Below, piece by piece: positions 43,699 through 53,190 of a DNA stretch of 64,000 bases. The stretch comes from Rhodobacteraceae bacterium S2214 (GTDB lineage Bacteria > Pseudomonadota > Alphaproteobacteria > Rhodobacterales > Rhodobacteraceae): the NCBI GenBank assembly GCA_025141675.1, contig CP081161.1:1772001-1836000 (forward strand), read 5' to 3'. A program made the translations under genes and the position numbers. The notes under the pieces are model-generated. The model was not told the origin of the DNA, did not search any database, and saw only the letters and a list, made by a program, of their open reading frames with translations. Position 1 is the first letter of the stretch, and each line of letters starts with the position of its first letter.

Positions 43699-44537
43699 AC
43701 GACGACGTGATGTTGCGGATCGCGGAGGCGCTTGAACGGCTCGCCCCCGCGCCGCTGCCTGCACCCGATCTGAGCGCCGCAAGCGCCTATGTTTGGCAAA
43801 CCGACCCGGACCAATTGGTGCCCGTAGAAAAGGTCAACCGCGTTGATTTGGATCTTTTGATCGGGGTGGACCGGTCACGGGACACGCTGCTGGCCAACAC
43901 GATCCAGTTTGCCAAAGGTATGCCTGCCAACAACGCGTTGCTTTGGGGCGCACGGGGCATGGGAAAATCCAGCCTTGTCAAAGCAATCCATGGAGCGGTG
44001 ATCAAAGATTACCCCGACCTCCGGATTGTTGAGGTCCAGCGCGAGGACATGGAAAGCATCGGTCGCTGTCTTGATATGCTGCGCGATCGGCCGCAACGCT
44101 TCTTGATGTTCTGCGATGATCTATCGTTCAGCCATGACGACGCGCACTACAAATCGTTGAAGGCGGTCCTTGATGGTGGCATCGCGGGCAGGCCGGACAA
44201 TGTTGTGCTCTATGCGACGTCCAACAGACGTCACTTAATGCCGCGCGATATGATTGAAAACGAACGCTCAACTGCGATCACGCCGGGGGAAGCCGTGGAA
44301 GAGAAAGTGTCTCTTTCCGACCGTTTTGGTCTGTGGCTCGGGTTTCATCCTTGCGACCAAGATCAATATCTGTCGATGATCCGTGGATACTGCGACGCAC
44401 ATGGTGTGACAATTGACGACGATACATTGCGCGCAGAGGCTATTGAATGGCAGGCGACACGCGGATCACGGTCGGGCCGTGTGGCTTGGCAGTATTTCCT
44501 TGATCTCGCAGGTAGAAAGGGCGTCACGCTGGGTTAA
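43695..44537 (+). CDS. DUF815-family AAA+ ATPase
   Basis: 280 aa; Walker A LWGARGMGKSSLVKA near residues 83-97, Walker B RFLMFCDDLSF, sensor VVLYATSNRRHLMP. The N-terminal segment is helical with a Pro/Ala stretch. Members are uncharacterised; here it is translationally coupled to tatC, which may only reflect a conserved family order. No membrane segment. Confidence 0.85.
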   Translation: MNDDVMLRIAEALERLAPAPLPAPDLSAASAYVWQTDPDQLVPVEKVNRVDLDLLIGVDRSRDTLLANTIQFAKGMPANNALLWGARGMGKSSLVKAIHGAVIKDYPDLRIVEVQREDMESIGRCLDMLRDRPQRFLMFCDDLSFSHDDAHYKSLKAVLDGGIAGRPDNVVLYATSNRRHLMPRDMIENERSTAITPGEAVEEKVSLSDRFGLWLGFHPCDQDQYLSMIRGYCDAHGVTIDDDTLRAEAIEWQATRGSRSGRVAWQYFLDLAGRKGVTLG

Positions 44538-44566
44538 CAGCGCAACGCCCTATTTCTTTTGGTCTT

Positions 44567-44588
44567 AAATATCCTCGCCGGAGGCATC
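44567..44588. repeat. Short dispersed repeat, copy 1
   Basis: AAATATCCTCGCCGGAGGCATC type sequence containing the inverted CCTC/GAGG core, 30 bp after the ATPase gene. A second copy is at 62467-62488, 19 of 22 positions identical. This style of element is frequent next to gene ends in Rhodobacteraceae as I recall, and can act as a weak terminator. Confidence 0.55.
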
Positions 44589-44630
44589 CCGTCCGATCAA
44601 CGGGCACCTCGGCGGGATACTGACGAAAAC

Positions 44631-45860
44631 TCAGAAAAAGTCGGCCGGATCAACGGATTGCAATCCGCGCCGTACTTCGAAGTGCAGGAAGCTTGGATCG
44701 CCTGCTGCGACTTTGGCGATGGCTTGACCGCGCGAAACACTATCGCCTTTTTCAACGGTCAGATCTGCGAGATTGGTGTAGACGGTCAGCAGATTGCCCG
44801 CGTGTTTGATCACAACAATCGCAACGCCGGACGTGTCCGTGGTCACAGCGGCAACAGACCCTGCATCGGCTGCCTTCACGCTTGTCCCTGCTGGCACACC
44901 GATGTCGATCCCTTCGTTACGACCTGCGGCATAGGCGCGGATGATTGTGCCTGCGACCGGACGAACAAGCTGAGCATTGCTGCTTGCCGCTGGTGCGGGG
45001 GCAGGTGCCGCCGCCGGTGCAGGCGCGGGCGTTGCCGTCGGTGTGCCTAGGTTCGGTGCTTCCGGCGCGGGTGCAGCAACGGATGGGGCTTCATCTGGCA
45101 GCGGCGCAGACGCGCTTGGCGGTACGGGTGTTTGGCTACCCGTGCCCGGTGTAGTGACTGGCGCATCTGCCACGGATTGTGGACGGCTTGGCGTGCTACT
45201 TTGCGGGATCAACAGGAATTGCCCTTCGCGGATCGCCAAGTCGGGCCCAAGCGAATTCCATTCAGCGATGCTTGCGACGGGAATGTTGAACTGCCGTGCA
45301 ATGGTAAATGCGGTGTCCCCGCGACCGACTTGGTAGCGGACAGGTTCTGCTCCGGATTGGCGGGCCGGGGCAGCTTGCGGTGTCGCCTGTGTTGCTGGCG
45401 CAGCTGCATCGGCACGGTCAAGTGCGGTCGTCGCAACCGCTGCAACATCAAGCGGTTGGATCGGGCCGGTCGTTGCTGCACCTGTTGCAGGTGACGGTTC
45501 GGTGACACGGGAAGGTAGTGCAATAACTTCGTCGCGGCGCAGCGTGGCATCTGCATCAATGCCGTTGAACGTTGCCAAAGTTACTGCATTCAGACCCAAG
45601 CGCCCCGCAATCGTACGGATTGTGTCATCTTGTTTGGCCAAAACGACTTGGTAATTGGGGTAAGAAATAACGCCGCGATCATCGGGGGCAGGGCGTGGCG
45701 CAATATTCGCAACCGCTTCAGAGGTGTCGAACCCGTCACCCAAGTCCCGTAGGTCAAAGTCGAACCCTTCAAATGGGTTTTCCGCGCAGCCAGCCAATGC
45801 GGCAAGGGCTGCGGTGGTCATCAGGATGCGTCGCACCCCATTGCGCCTGTTGGCGGTCAT
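44631..45860 (-). CDS. nlpD: NlpD-like lipoprotein with LysM repeats and degenerate LytM domain
   Basis: Envelope protein that probably activates cell-wall amidases in division. The lipobox is ALAALAGC, making a lipoprotein of 409 aa. Two LysM modules follow (YQVVLAKQDDTIRTIAGRLG and RYQVGRGDTAFTIARQFN), then a long Pro/Ala/Thr linker and a C-terminal M23/LytM domain. The zinc ligands are partly lost: GRNEGIDIG has Asn where active enzymes have His, and FLHFEVRRG keeps only the second His, as in E. coli NlpD. Start ATG at 45860 after GAGGAGCAGAGAT. Follows surE-pcm, the same order as in E. coli. Confidence 0.88.
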   Translation of the reverse strand: MTANRRNGVRRILMTTAALAALAGCAENPFEGFDFDLRDLGDGFDTSEAVANIAPRPAPDDRGVISYPNYQVVLAKQDDTIRTIAGRLGLNAVTLATFNGIDADATLRRDEVIALPSRVTEPSPATGAATTGPIQPLDVAAVATTALDRADAAAPATQATPQAAPARQSGAEPVRYQVGRGDTAFTIARQFNIPVASIAEWNSLGPDLAIREGQFLLIPQSSTPSRPQSVADAPVTTPGTGSQTPVPPSASAPLPDEAPSVAAPAPEAPNLGTPTATPAPAPAAAPAPAPAASSNAQLVRPVAGTIIRAYAAGRNEGIDIGVPAGTSVKAADAGSVAAVTTDTSGVAIVVIKHAGNLLTVYTNLADLTVEKGDSVSRGQAIAKVAAGDPSFLHFEVRRGLQSVDPADFF

Positions 45861-45921
45861 ATCTCTGCTCCTCATGCGGGCGCCCCGTTTGCCGGGGTTC
45901 TGCCCTGTCTCGCCTTTTGCG

Positions 45922-46560
45922 TTAATCTTGGCCGAGCCCTTCGAGCAGGGGCACAAAACGAACGGTACGTAATTCTTCATAGTCCAATCCGTCTTCGGTC
46001 TTTGTGACACGGATTAGGCTTTGCACGGTATCGGACTGGCCGACCGGCAACACCATGATACCCCCAATCCGCAATTGCGCCAAGAGGGTGCTGGGTGGGT
46101 CTTCTGCAGCTGCGGTCAGCAATATGCGATCAAAGGGGGCCTGTTCGGGTAACCCGTGGCTGCCGTCTGCGACGATTGCGGTAATATTGCTGATGTCTTG
46201 AGCGTCAAATTGGGACTTTGCTTCGGTCACAAGTCGTTTGAAACGGTCAATTGTGTAAACACGACGGGCCAATTTCGCGAGGATTGCGGCCTGATAGCCG
46301 GACCCTGTCCCGATTTCCAAAACTTTATGGCGAGGTTGCACGTTTAGCGCTTGGGTCATCAAGCCGACGATAGACGGCTGGCTAATCGTTTGGCCGCAGG
46401 CAATGGGCAGCGGCATATCTTCGTACGCCCGTTCTTTGAACAAGCCCTTCAGAAAGGCGGCGCGGTCGACCTGTTCCATGACGGTCAATACACGTGCGTC
46501 GGTCACGCCCTTGGATCGTAACGCGAAAAGAAACTGCATTTTGATGTCAGGGTCGATCAT
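45922..46560 (-). CDS. pcm: Protein-L-isoaspartate O-methyltransferase
   Basis: Repair methyltransferase using S-adenosylmethionine. Family sequences [16 protein letters not shown] near residues 56-71, SAM motif [16 protein letters not shown] and post-[14 protein letters not shown]. 212 aa. The ATG at 46560 overlaps the surE stop (TGATG), so the two are coupled. Confidence 0.94.
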   Translation of the reverse strand: MIDPDIKMQFLFALRSKGVTDARVLTVMEQVDRAAFLKGLFKERAYEDMPLPIACGQTISQPSIVGLMTQALNVQPRHKVLEIGTGSGYQAAILAKLARRVYTIDRFKRLVTEAKSQFDAQDISNITAIVADGSHGLPEQAPFDRILLTAAAEDPPSTLLAQLRIGGIMVLPVGQSDTVQSLIRVTKTEDGLDYEELRTVRFVPLLEGLGQD

Positions 46561-47345
46561 CAATCCAACTGACCCTTTAGCTGATCCAGAACGTCGTAGG
46601 CTGTCAGATCAACCCGCATCGGCGTGATCGAAATGTAGCCTTCGAGATTGGCGCGCACATCAGTGCCCTCAGCCGTCATTTCGCGCTGGCTACCACCTTT
46701 GATCCACGCGTAGCGGCGGCCGGACGGTGACGTTTGGGGTTCGACTGAAAAGCGGGCATTGGGGCGATAGCCTTGGGCGACGACTTTGTGGCCCTTTACT
46801 TCAGCGGCGGGCACTGGTGGGAAATTCAGGTTATATAGCAGGCGGTAGTCGGCATTGTCCCAGACGCCCTGAGCGATCAGTTTCTTGATCAGGGGGGCGC
46901 CGTGTTGTGCTGCGGCTTCGAATGGATCATCGAGATGGGCGTTATCTGGACCGTAATATTGCGACAGCGCAATTGCGTTGTAGCCTTGCAAAGCCGCTTC
47001 CATGCAGGCGCCAATGGTGCCGGAGTACAGCGTGTTTTCACCCGCGTTATTGCCGCGATTGACGCCAGACAAGATCAAGTCCGGTTTTGCCGATTTCATA
47101 ATTTCATACAGGCCAACCAGCACGCAGTCCGCAGGCGCACCTTCGACCGCGAAGCGGCGCGGCGCGATTTCTGTGATCATGGTCGGGCGGGTGTAATTGA
47201 TGCAATGGCCGACGCCGGACTGTTCCAGCGCGGGGGCAACGACCCAGACCTCGCCGTTGGGACCAGCAACTTCTGTTGCAATGGCTTCCAAGACTCTCAG
47301 TCCCGGGGCGTTAATGCCATCGTCATTTGTGATTAAAATACGCAT
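46560..47345 (-). CDS. surE: 5'/3'-nucleotidase SurE
   Basis: Metal-dependent nucleotide phosphatase, 261 aa. N-terminal [14 protein letters not shown] supplies the metal-binding Asp pair, with [13 protein letters not shown] and [20 protein letters not shown] completing the active site. First gene of the surE-pcm-nlpD-like cluster. Confidence 0.95.
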   Translation of the reverse strand: MRILITNDDGINAPGLRVLEAIATEVAGPNGEVWVVAPALEQSGVGHCINYTRPTMITEIAPRRFAVEGAPADCVLVGLYEIMKSAKPDLILSGVNRGNNAGENTLYSGTIGACMEAALQGYNAIALSQYYGPDNAHLDDPFEAAAQHGAPLIKKLIAQGVWDNADYRLLYNLNFPPVPAAEVKGHKVVAQGYRPNARFSVEPQTSPSGRRYAWIKGGSQREMTAEGTDVRANLEGYISITPMRVDLTAYDVLDQLKGQLD

Positions 47346-47449
47346 CTGCGCCCCTTTGTTGTTTTGTTCGTAAGCGAGGTTTTCGCAGTGGACAAGAAGG
47401 GGATAGCGTCATTTTTGCAATGTTGCGGCTGAGACTCAGACGGTGGGTG

Positions 47450-48010
47450 TTATTTTGGGATGGATTGGGTGCCGTCGATTTTCAGATTGGCGAAATCTTG
47501 TGGGGCGTCCGAGGTCAGGTATGCGGCTTCGGCAGCTTGCCAGTCTCGCCAAAGTGGGGCCGCATCGGCACCGTCGCGCGCTAGGCCGCGTTGCAGGCAG
47601 ATGTCAGACGGGGTGTCGACAAAGATGGCGAATGACAGAAATTTTCGGAAAGCGATCCGTGCGCTGCTCACACCTTCAAGGATGACGAAAGGTTGTATCG
47701 GGACGCTATGCCATTCCGCCAGACGGTTCGTTGACCAATCGAAGCGTTGGTATCGGGCGGCGGTATTAGCATGAAGCGGTTGCAGCACTTGCTGGATCAG
47801 CCTGTCGTGCCAATTCAGCGGGTCGTCCCAGCTCGCAAACTCATCGGTATGGATCACTTGCGCATCAAGACGCGTTGCCAAGCGTTCGGATAAAGTTGTT
47901 TTGCCCGCGCCACCGCAGCCATCAATCGCGATGATTGCGGTTGTCATGTTGTCTGGTGCCGAATGTGCTTTGACGCTACCAACAATGTCGGTCAGCGTCG
48001 GGTTTGTCAT
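47450..48010 (-). CDS. P-loop nucleoside/uridine-kinase-like protein
   Basis: 186 aa; Walker A IDGCGGAGKTTLSERLA near residues 29-45 and HTDEFASWDDPLNW, the acceptor-binding region of the uridine kinase/phosphoribulokinase-like group, then VILEGVSSAR. The likely substrate is a nucleoside or small sugar but cannot be fixed. Overlaps the upstream SDR gene. Confidence 0.8.
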   Translation of the reverse strand: MTNPTLTDIVGSVKAHSAPDNMTTAIIAIDGCGGAGKTTLSERLATRLDAQVIHTDEFASWDDPLNWHDRLIQQVLQPLHANTAARYQRFDWSTNRLAEWHSVPIQPFVILEGVSSARIAFRKFLSFAIFVDTPSDICLQRGLARDGADAAPLWRDWQAAEAAYLTSDAPQDFANLKIDGTQSIPK

Positions 48011-48648
48011 GACAGGATTTCACCCAAGAGACGTTTTGCTTCGCTTGCCGGGCTGGCCAACGTGGATCTGTCTTCGCCCGGGTGGAACCGCGCCCGTGTC
48101 GCTGTTGGCATGGCTGCGGGCGATAAAATTTTGACGACCGGGCCGGTTTTGGCACTTTCAGCCTGCCAACTGCGCGCCAACGCGACCTGTGCGCCCTTCG
48201 TTGCACCATAAGCGCCAAAGAACGCATTGCCAGCTTTGGGATCGTCAAAGAACAGCGCACGTCCTTCAGTCCCAAGCAATGGGCTGATGTACCCGATCAG
48301 GCGGGCCGTTGCGGTGATGTTGGTCAAAACCGATTTATCGAAATCTTTGGGGCCGATATGGCCAGCAGGCGCAAGAGGGGCGGCATGAACGGCTGTGTGT
48401 ACCCAAAGGTCCAGTTTACCCCAGCGGTCATAGATCGAGCGGCACAACTGCTGCATCGCGGCCTCAACAGTGATGTCCATTGGGGCCAGTGTCGATACCC
48501 CCCCCGCTGCTTGGATACGGTCATCCAATTCTTCCAGCGCACCAGTTGTCTTACCAACGGCCACAACATGATGGGTAGCAGCCAATTCTTCGGCAAGCGC
48601 TGCGCCAAGCCCACGAGAGGCCCCAGTGATCAATGCAATCTTTGTCAT
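48007..48648 (-). CDS. Short-chain dehydrogenase/reductase
   Basis: 213 aa; LITGASRGLGAALAEELA cofactor motif near residues 6-23. The catalytic region has YGATKGAQVALARSW with Tyr and Lys, but the expected Ser position reads ALFFDD, so the classical triad is not complete. Substrate unknown. Coupled to the kinase-like gene by a 4-bp overlap. Confidence 0.8.
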   Translation of the reverse strand: MTKIALITGASRGLGAALAEELAATHHVVAVGKTTGALEELDDRIQAAGGVSTLAPMDITVEAAMQQLCRSIYDRWGKLDLWVHTAVHAAPLAPAGHIGPKDFDKSVLTNITATARLIGYISPLLGTEGRALFFDDPKAGNAFFGAYGATKGAQVALARSWQAESAKTGPVVKILSPAAMPTATRARFHPGEDRSTLASPASEAKRLLGEILS

Positions 48649-48680
48649 AACGCACCATGTGACGCGTCAACCTCAAACGG

Positions 48681-48971
48681 TCAAGGGGCCGACAAGGTTA
48701 GCGGCAGTGTTTCCCGCAAAACAAGTTGAACTTTGGATATATCGACAAGGATATCCGCGGCTAACGCGGTTGAATGGTTGTGCGTGGGAAACCGGTAGTT
48801 TCGCACTTCCTTCGGTTTCTCGCCGGTGAGATGAAACCGCTGCACTTCATCTACGAATTTTGCAGCACCAGCTGTGTTACCACCTTCAAAAGCGATGGTT
48901 TGGCCGCCGTCCATAATGATGGACCAGCGATAGCTGACTTGGTGACTATCGTTGCTTTCCATGCGTCCCAT
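48681..48971 (-). CDS. Uncharacterised 96-aa protein
   Basis: Strong AGGAGG ribosome binding site just before the ATG at 48971 (a further in-frame ATG at 48962). Mixed alpha/beta composition, no signal peptide or membrane segment; contains SIIMDGGQTIAFEGGNTAGA and RNYRFPTHNHSTALAADIL. I do not recognise the family. Sits between the SDR gene and purF. Confidence 0.7.
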   Translation of the reverse strand: MGRMESNDSHQVSYRWSIIMDGGQTIAFEGGNTAGAAKFVDEVQRFHLTGEKPKEVRNYRFPTHNHSTALAADILVDISKVQLVLRETLPLTLSAP

Positions 48972-49036
48972 CACACCTCCTGAATTCTGGATGCTTTGTG
49001 GATCGCATGGAAAAGTTTAGGAAACGTTTCGCTGGC

Positions 49037-50497
49037 CTATTCGGCGGCCTGCTTCGCTTTAAAGCCTTGTTCGATCATGTCAGAGGGGGCGATCGGGTAT
49101 TCGCCGGAAAAACATGCGTCGCAATAGGCAGGCGACGCTGCATTGCGGCCATCTTTTTCGCCAACTGCGCGGTACAGCCCATCCAGCGAGATGAATTTCA
49201 AACTATCAACGCCCAGATGCACCCGCATTTCTTCTTCGGACATAGTCGCGGCCAGCAGTTTTTCGCGTTCTGGCGTATCGACGCCGTAGAAGCACGGCCA
49301 AGCTGTAGGCGGGGACGCGATGCGGAAGTGGACTTCGGCAGCACCAGCATCCAGCACCATTTCCTTGATCTTGCGGCTGGTCGTGCCGCGTACAACACTG
49401 TCATCAACCAAGATCACGCGTTTGCCTTTGATCAGCGCCTTATTGACATTGAGCTTCAACAGAACACCCATGTTGCGGATCTGTTCAGTCGGCTCGATAA
49501 ACGTCCGACCCATGTAGTTGTTACGGATAATCCCCATGGCAAACGGGATACCGGATTCCAAGGAATAGCCAATCGCAGCCGGGGTCCCGGAATCCGGAAC
49601 CGGGCAAACCAGATCGGCTACAACGGGGTTTTCCTTGGCTAGTTCACGACCAATGTTTTCGCGTGTCTCATATACGGACCGACCGCCAAGTTGGCTATCA
49701 GGACGGCTGAAATACACATGTTCAAAGATACAGAAGCGCGATTTCGCGCGGCGGAACGGGAAATGGCTTTCGACGCCTTTGTCCGAAATCACGACCATTT
49801 CGCCAGCTTCGATTTCACGAATGAATTCCGCGCCAATGATATCAAGCGCACAGGTCTCGGAAGACAGAACCCAACCATCGCCGACCTTGCCCAGAACCAA
49901 CGGACGCACGCCTAACGGATCGCGGCAGCCGATCAGTTTTGTGCGGGTCATCGCGACGACGGAAAAGGCGCCTTCGACTTTGCGTAGCGCTTCTTCCATC
50001 CGGTCGGGAATGGTTTTGCCCATGGAGCGGGCCATCAGGTGGATGATGCATTCGGAATCAGATGACGACTGGAAAATTGATCCGCGTTCCGTCAACTCTT
50101 TGCGCAAGGACATCGCATTGGTGATGTTCCCGTTATGGGCAATCGCAGCCCCACCCATCGAAAATTCGCCAAAGAACGGCTGAACGTCACGAATTTCTGT
50201 ACGCTGACCTTTGTTGCCTGCGGTGGAGTAACGCACGTGACCGATCCCAATCGGACCGGGCAGGCGTTCGATCATCTCGGCAGAAGTAAAGTTATCGCGG
50301 ACCAGACCCATACGGCGGGCTTGGTGAAAACCTGTTTCAGGGTGGTGGGTGACGATGCCGCCCGCTTCTTGACCGCGGTGCTGCAAGGCGTGAAGACCAA
50401 GCGCTACAAAGTTGGCGGCGTTGCTGACACCGACGACGCCAAAGACGCCGCATTCCTCCTTGAGCTTATCATCGTCAAAAGGGTGGGCAGGGGGCAT
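49037..50497 (-). CDS. purF: Amidophosphoribosyltransferase
   Basis: First committed enzyme of purine synthesis. N-terminal glutamine amidotransferase: the nucleophile is in EECGVFGVVG near residue 16, implying removal of a short leader, with GHVRYSTAGN and AHNGNITNA. The phosphoribosyltransferase domain has ILVDDSVVRGTTSRKI. The C-terminal Cys pair YCDACFSGEYP is present. Start at the ATG at 50497 (486 aa); a TTG at 50509 with GGAAAG ahead is an alternative, and ATG 50557 is possible. Separated from cvpA by a strong terminator. Confidence 0.94.
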   Translation of the reverse strand: MPPAHPFDDDKLKEECGVFGVVGVSNAANFVALGLHALQHRGQEAGGIVTHHPETGFHQARRMGLVRDNFTSAEMIERLPGPIGIGHVRYSTAGNKGQRTEIRDVQPFFGEFSMGGAAIAHNGNITNAMSLRKELTERGSIFQSSSDSECIIHLMARSMGKTIPDRMEEALRKVEGAFSVVAMTRTKLIGCRDPLGVRPLVLGKVGDGWVLSSETCALDIIGAEFIREIEAGEMVVISDKGVESHFPFRRAKSRFCIFEHVYFSRPDSQLGGRSVYETRENIGRELAKENPVVADLVCPVPDSGTPAAIGYSLESGIPFAMGIIRNNYMGRTFIEPTEQIRNMGVLLKLNVNKALIKGKRVILVDDSVVRGTTSRKIKEMVLDAGAAEVHFRIASPPTAWPCFYGVDTPEREKLLAATMSEEEMRVHLGVDSLKFISLDGLYRAVGEKDGRNAASPAYCDACFSGEYPIAPSDMIEQGFKAKQAAE

Positions 50498-50603
50498 CTG
50501 ATGGGACAAGGTGAGCTTTCCATATCCAGTGGCTGCGTTTAGGGGCGTCTTAATCATTTGGGACGACAGAGTCACGCCCATAGATCGGGCATCCCACGAA
50601 TGA

Positions 50604-50627
50604 AAAGGTGCGCCGCAGCGCACCTTT
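50604..50627 (-). terminator. Intrinsic terminator after cvpA
   Basis: Perfect 10-bp arms AAAGGTGCGC / GCGCACCTTT with a 4-nt loop; on the minus strand the right arm runs into TTTTCATT. It ends the cvpA transcript, so purF, just beyond, needs its own promoter at about 50500-50600. Confidence 0.85.
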
Positions 50628-50634
50628 GTTTGTC

Positions 50635-51216
50635 TTACTCGGTTGTCAGCGTCTCGGCGGGCTCTGTTGCGCCGCAATCGCCGACCAACTGCTCGTATTG
50701 GGTGGTGATCCAGCCAAGTGCTGCTTCAGGATCACGTTCGCCGATCGTGCCGGTGAACTGCGAGAAGATCACAGCAGAACGGCTGTTTTCGATCATTTCG
50801 ATTTTCTGCGTAGAAAGAACTGTTTGGTACACGAAGAACGCAACAGCCACGAGCAAGATGCCGCGCGCCACGCCAAAGACAAAACCAAGACCTTGATCCA
50901 AACCACCAAGGGCGGATCGTTGGATGATGCTAGAGAACAGCGGTGTGAAGATCGACACGACGACGAGGGCCACAGCGAATACGGCTGCGAAAGAAGCAAT
51001 GATCGACAATTCACAGCTATCGCCGATAAAGTCGCCAACGACCGGAATTTGACGGATCAGCGGTTGCACCTGATCGGCAAAGATAAAGGCCAAAATCGTG
51101 GCCCCAATCCATCCCGCGATGGCCATTGCTTCGCGGACAAAGCCACGGCTGTAGGCCAGTAGGGCGGAAAGCACGATGATGATCGCGACGACGCCGTCGA
51201 TGATTGTAAAGTCCAT
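50635..51216 (-). CDS. cvpA: CvpA-family membrane protein
   Basis: 193 aa, four hydrophobic segments; begins MDFTIIDGVVAIIIVLSALL with LAYSRGFVREAM, the CvpA family signature. Family members affect colicin V production and envelope stability. Lies between radA and purF, with its own terminator after it. Confidence 0.92.
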   Translation of the reverse strand: MDFTIIDGVVAIIIVLSALLAYSRGFVREAMAIAGWIGATILAFIFADQVQPLIRQIPVVGDFIGDSCELSIIASFAAVFAVALVVVSIFTPLFSSIIQRSALGGLDQGLGFVFGVARGILLVAVAFFVYQTVLSTQKIEMIENSRSAVIFSQFTGTIGERDPEAALGWITTQYEQLVGDCGATEPAETLTTE

Positions 51217-51237
51217 GTCGTTCCTCTTGCCCGACGC

Positions 51238-52602
51238 CTAGGATCTTGCGCCGAATACCTCTTCAACAAAACCAGCCAAATCTTGCGGTTGCCGCAAAGT
51301 TAGACCGGACGCCGCGACCTGTTTGGTCTGTTGCGGTGTGATTGCGGAGGTAAAACCAAGTTTTGCCGCTTCTTTCAATCTATTTTCCGTCTGAACGACA
51401 GGACGTAACGCACCGGACAGACTGATTTCGCCAAAAACCACCGATTCTTTTGGCAATGCAGCGTCTTCTCGCGCCGAAACGAGCGCGGCTGCCACGGCGA
51501 GGTCCGCGGCTGGCTCTGAAATGCGCAAACCCCCTGCTACGTTAAGATAAACGTCCAATCCGGTGAAGGGGACTCCACAGCGTGATTCGAGCACCGCGAG
51601 GATCATTGCAAGCCGTCCACTGTCCCATCCGACGACAGATCGGCGGGGTTGGCTGTGTGGCGAAGGGGCCACAAGGGCTTGGATCTCGCAAAGCATCGGA
51701 CGGGTGCCTTCAATGCCGCCAAACACAACTGATCCGGGTGCAGGGGTGCGTTCTGACAGGAAAAGGGCCGAGGGATTCTTAACCTCCGCAAGCCCTTTGC
51801 CGGTCATTTCAAACACGCCAATCTCATCAGCAGGGCCAAAGCGGTTCTTCACGGATCGCAAAATCCGGAACTGGTGGCCGCGCTCGCCTTCGAAATACAG
51901 CACTGTATCGACCATATGCTCAACGACACGCGGGCCGGCAATTGCACCTTCTTTAGTGACGTGTCCGACCATCACGATGGCAACGTCATGGGTCTTTGCA
52001 AATGTCGTCAGTTCGTGGGCACAGGTGCGGACCTGCGACACGGATCCGGGGGCACTGTCCACGTGGTCGGCCCACATGGTCTGGATCGAATCGATAATCG
52101 CGAAATCGGGCTTTTCGGCCTCAAGGGTGGTGAGAATGTCGCGCAGGTTTGTCTCGGAGGCGAGCGCCACGGGACTTTCATGCAGCCCCAAACGACGGGC
52201 GCGCATCTGGACTTGGGCCGCGGATTCTTCGCCTGAGATGTAAACGACCTTTAGCCCGTTGCGGGCAAAGCGGGCGGCGGCCTGCAATAGCAACGTTGAT
52301 TTCCCGATGCCGGGATCGCCGCCGACCAAAAGGGCGGACGCCTTCACCAAGCCGCCGCCAAGCACACGGTCCAATTCGCCGACGCCTGACATGGTGCGGG
52401 GCGGGGCTTCGCCGACAGTTGCAAGATCGGTTAGCGGGATCGGTTTACCGCGTCGCGCCGCTAAGGATTTTTTGCCGGGTCCGGCCGCAAGCGGCTTTTC
52501 CTCGACAATCGAATTCCAGGCCTGACAGGCGTCGCATTGGCCCGACCATTTCGTGCTGGAGGCGCCACATTCATTGCAGGTGTAATTTAACGATTTAGCC
52601 AT
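51238..52602 (-). CDS. radA: DNA repair ATPase RadA (Sms)
   Basis: Branch-migration helicase in recombination. Zinc finger CNECGASSTKWSGQCDAC at the N-terminus, Walker A GGDPGIGKSTLLLQ, the RadA motif KNRFGPADEIG, and a C-terminal Lon-protease-like domain. 454 aa from the ATG at 52602; the frame is open further upstream (an ATG at 52620 adds 6 residues). Confidence 0.95.
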   Translation of the reverse strand: MAKSLNYTCNECGASSTKWSGQCDACQAWNSIVEEKPLAAGPGKKSLAARRGKPIPLTDLATVGEAPPRTMSGVGELDRVLGGGLVKASALLVGGDPGIGKSTLLLQAAARFARNGLKVVYISGEESAAQVQMRARRLGLHESPVALASETNLRDILTTLEAEKPDFAIIDSIQTMWADHVDSAPGSVSQVRTCAHELTTFAKTHDVAIVMVGHVTKEGAIAGPRVVEHMVDTVLYFEGERGHQFRILRSVKNRFGPADEIGVFEMTGKGLAEVKNPSALFLSERTPAPGSVVFGGIEGTRPMLCEIQALVAPSPHSQPRRSVVGWDSGRLAMILAVLESRCGVPFTGLDVYLNVAGGLRISEPAADLAVAAALVSAREDAALPKESVVFGEISLSGALRPVVQTENRLKEAAKLGFTSAITPQQTKQVAASGLTLRQPQDLAGFVEEVFGARS

Positions 52603-52675
52603 GTTTCCGTTTTGTCCCATTTTGACATGGGCCGCAATGCAAATGCGCAAACGCGAATTTGCCGAAAAATCGGGG

Positions 52676-53122
52676 TCAATCTGTAGGGGCGGATTTTGTG
52701 GAGAACATCGAGATAAGCAACGACACGACGATGCAGGCCGTGAATAGATAGAGGCCCCATGCGGTTTCCACTTTGCCGATGCCAACGCCTTTCGCAAGCA
52801 CAATGTACAACGCAATCAAGAAGATATCGGCCATCGCCAATTTGCCCATATAGCTCAGCACTGGCAGCGTTTTCGCCTTGAGCAGATCAAAATGAACTAA
52901 CGCGAGGCCTATTGTCTTCAGGTACGGCGCGAAAAGCGCGAAGACCGTGACGACCAATGCCAGAAATACATCTGACTTCCAAAGGCTCTGCAGACCGGAA
53001 ATGACGGAAATTTCGGATAGTCCAAACAACGGTAGCAGGCCTGCGCGCATCAATGGCGCAAACCACGCGATGGGAAACAAAACCAATAGGCTTAGGTTTG
53101 TAATCTTCAGGGCCGTCTGCAT
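52676..53122 (-). CDS. PqiA-like membrane protein
   Basis: 148 aa, four hydrophobic segments, one PqiA-type half: LFPIAWFAPLMRAGLLPLFG, KTLPVLSYMGKLAMADIFLI. Lacks the Cys motifs of full PqiA. PqiA-family proteins work with Mce-type lipid transfer. Start ATG at 53122 after AAGGTGAG; GTG at 53134 is the alternative. Confidence 0.75.
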   Translation of the reverse strand: MQTALKITNLSLLVLFPIAWFAPLMRAGLLPLFGLSEISVISGLQSLWKSDVFLALVVTVFALFAPYLKTIGLALVHFDLLKAKTLPVLSYMGKLAMADIFLIALYIVLAKGVGIGKVETAWGLYLFTACIVVSLLISMFSTKSAPTD

Positions 53123-53190
53123 GTACGCACTCACCTTTTATGTCGCTTGATCATAGATGGTGATGCGTTCCGCCTTTGTGCAAGGGTGGG

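Noticed and set aside
50498..50677. 60-residue extension of PurF
   Set aside because: It would cross the cvpA terminator and its sequence has no family resemblance; the processed PurF N-terminus lies just before the EECGVFG Cys.
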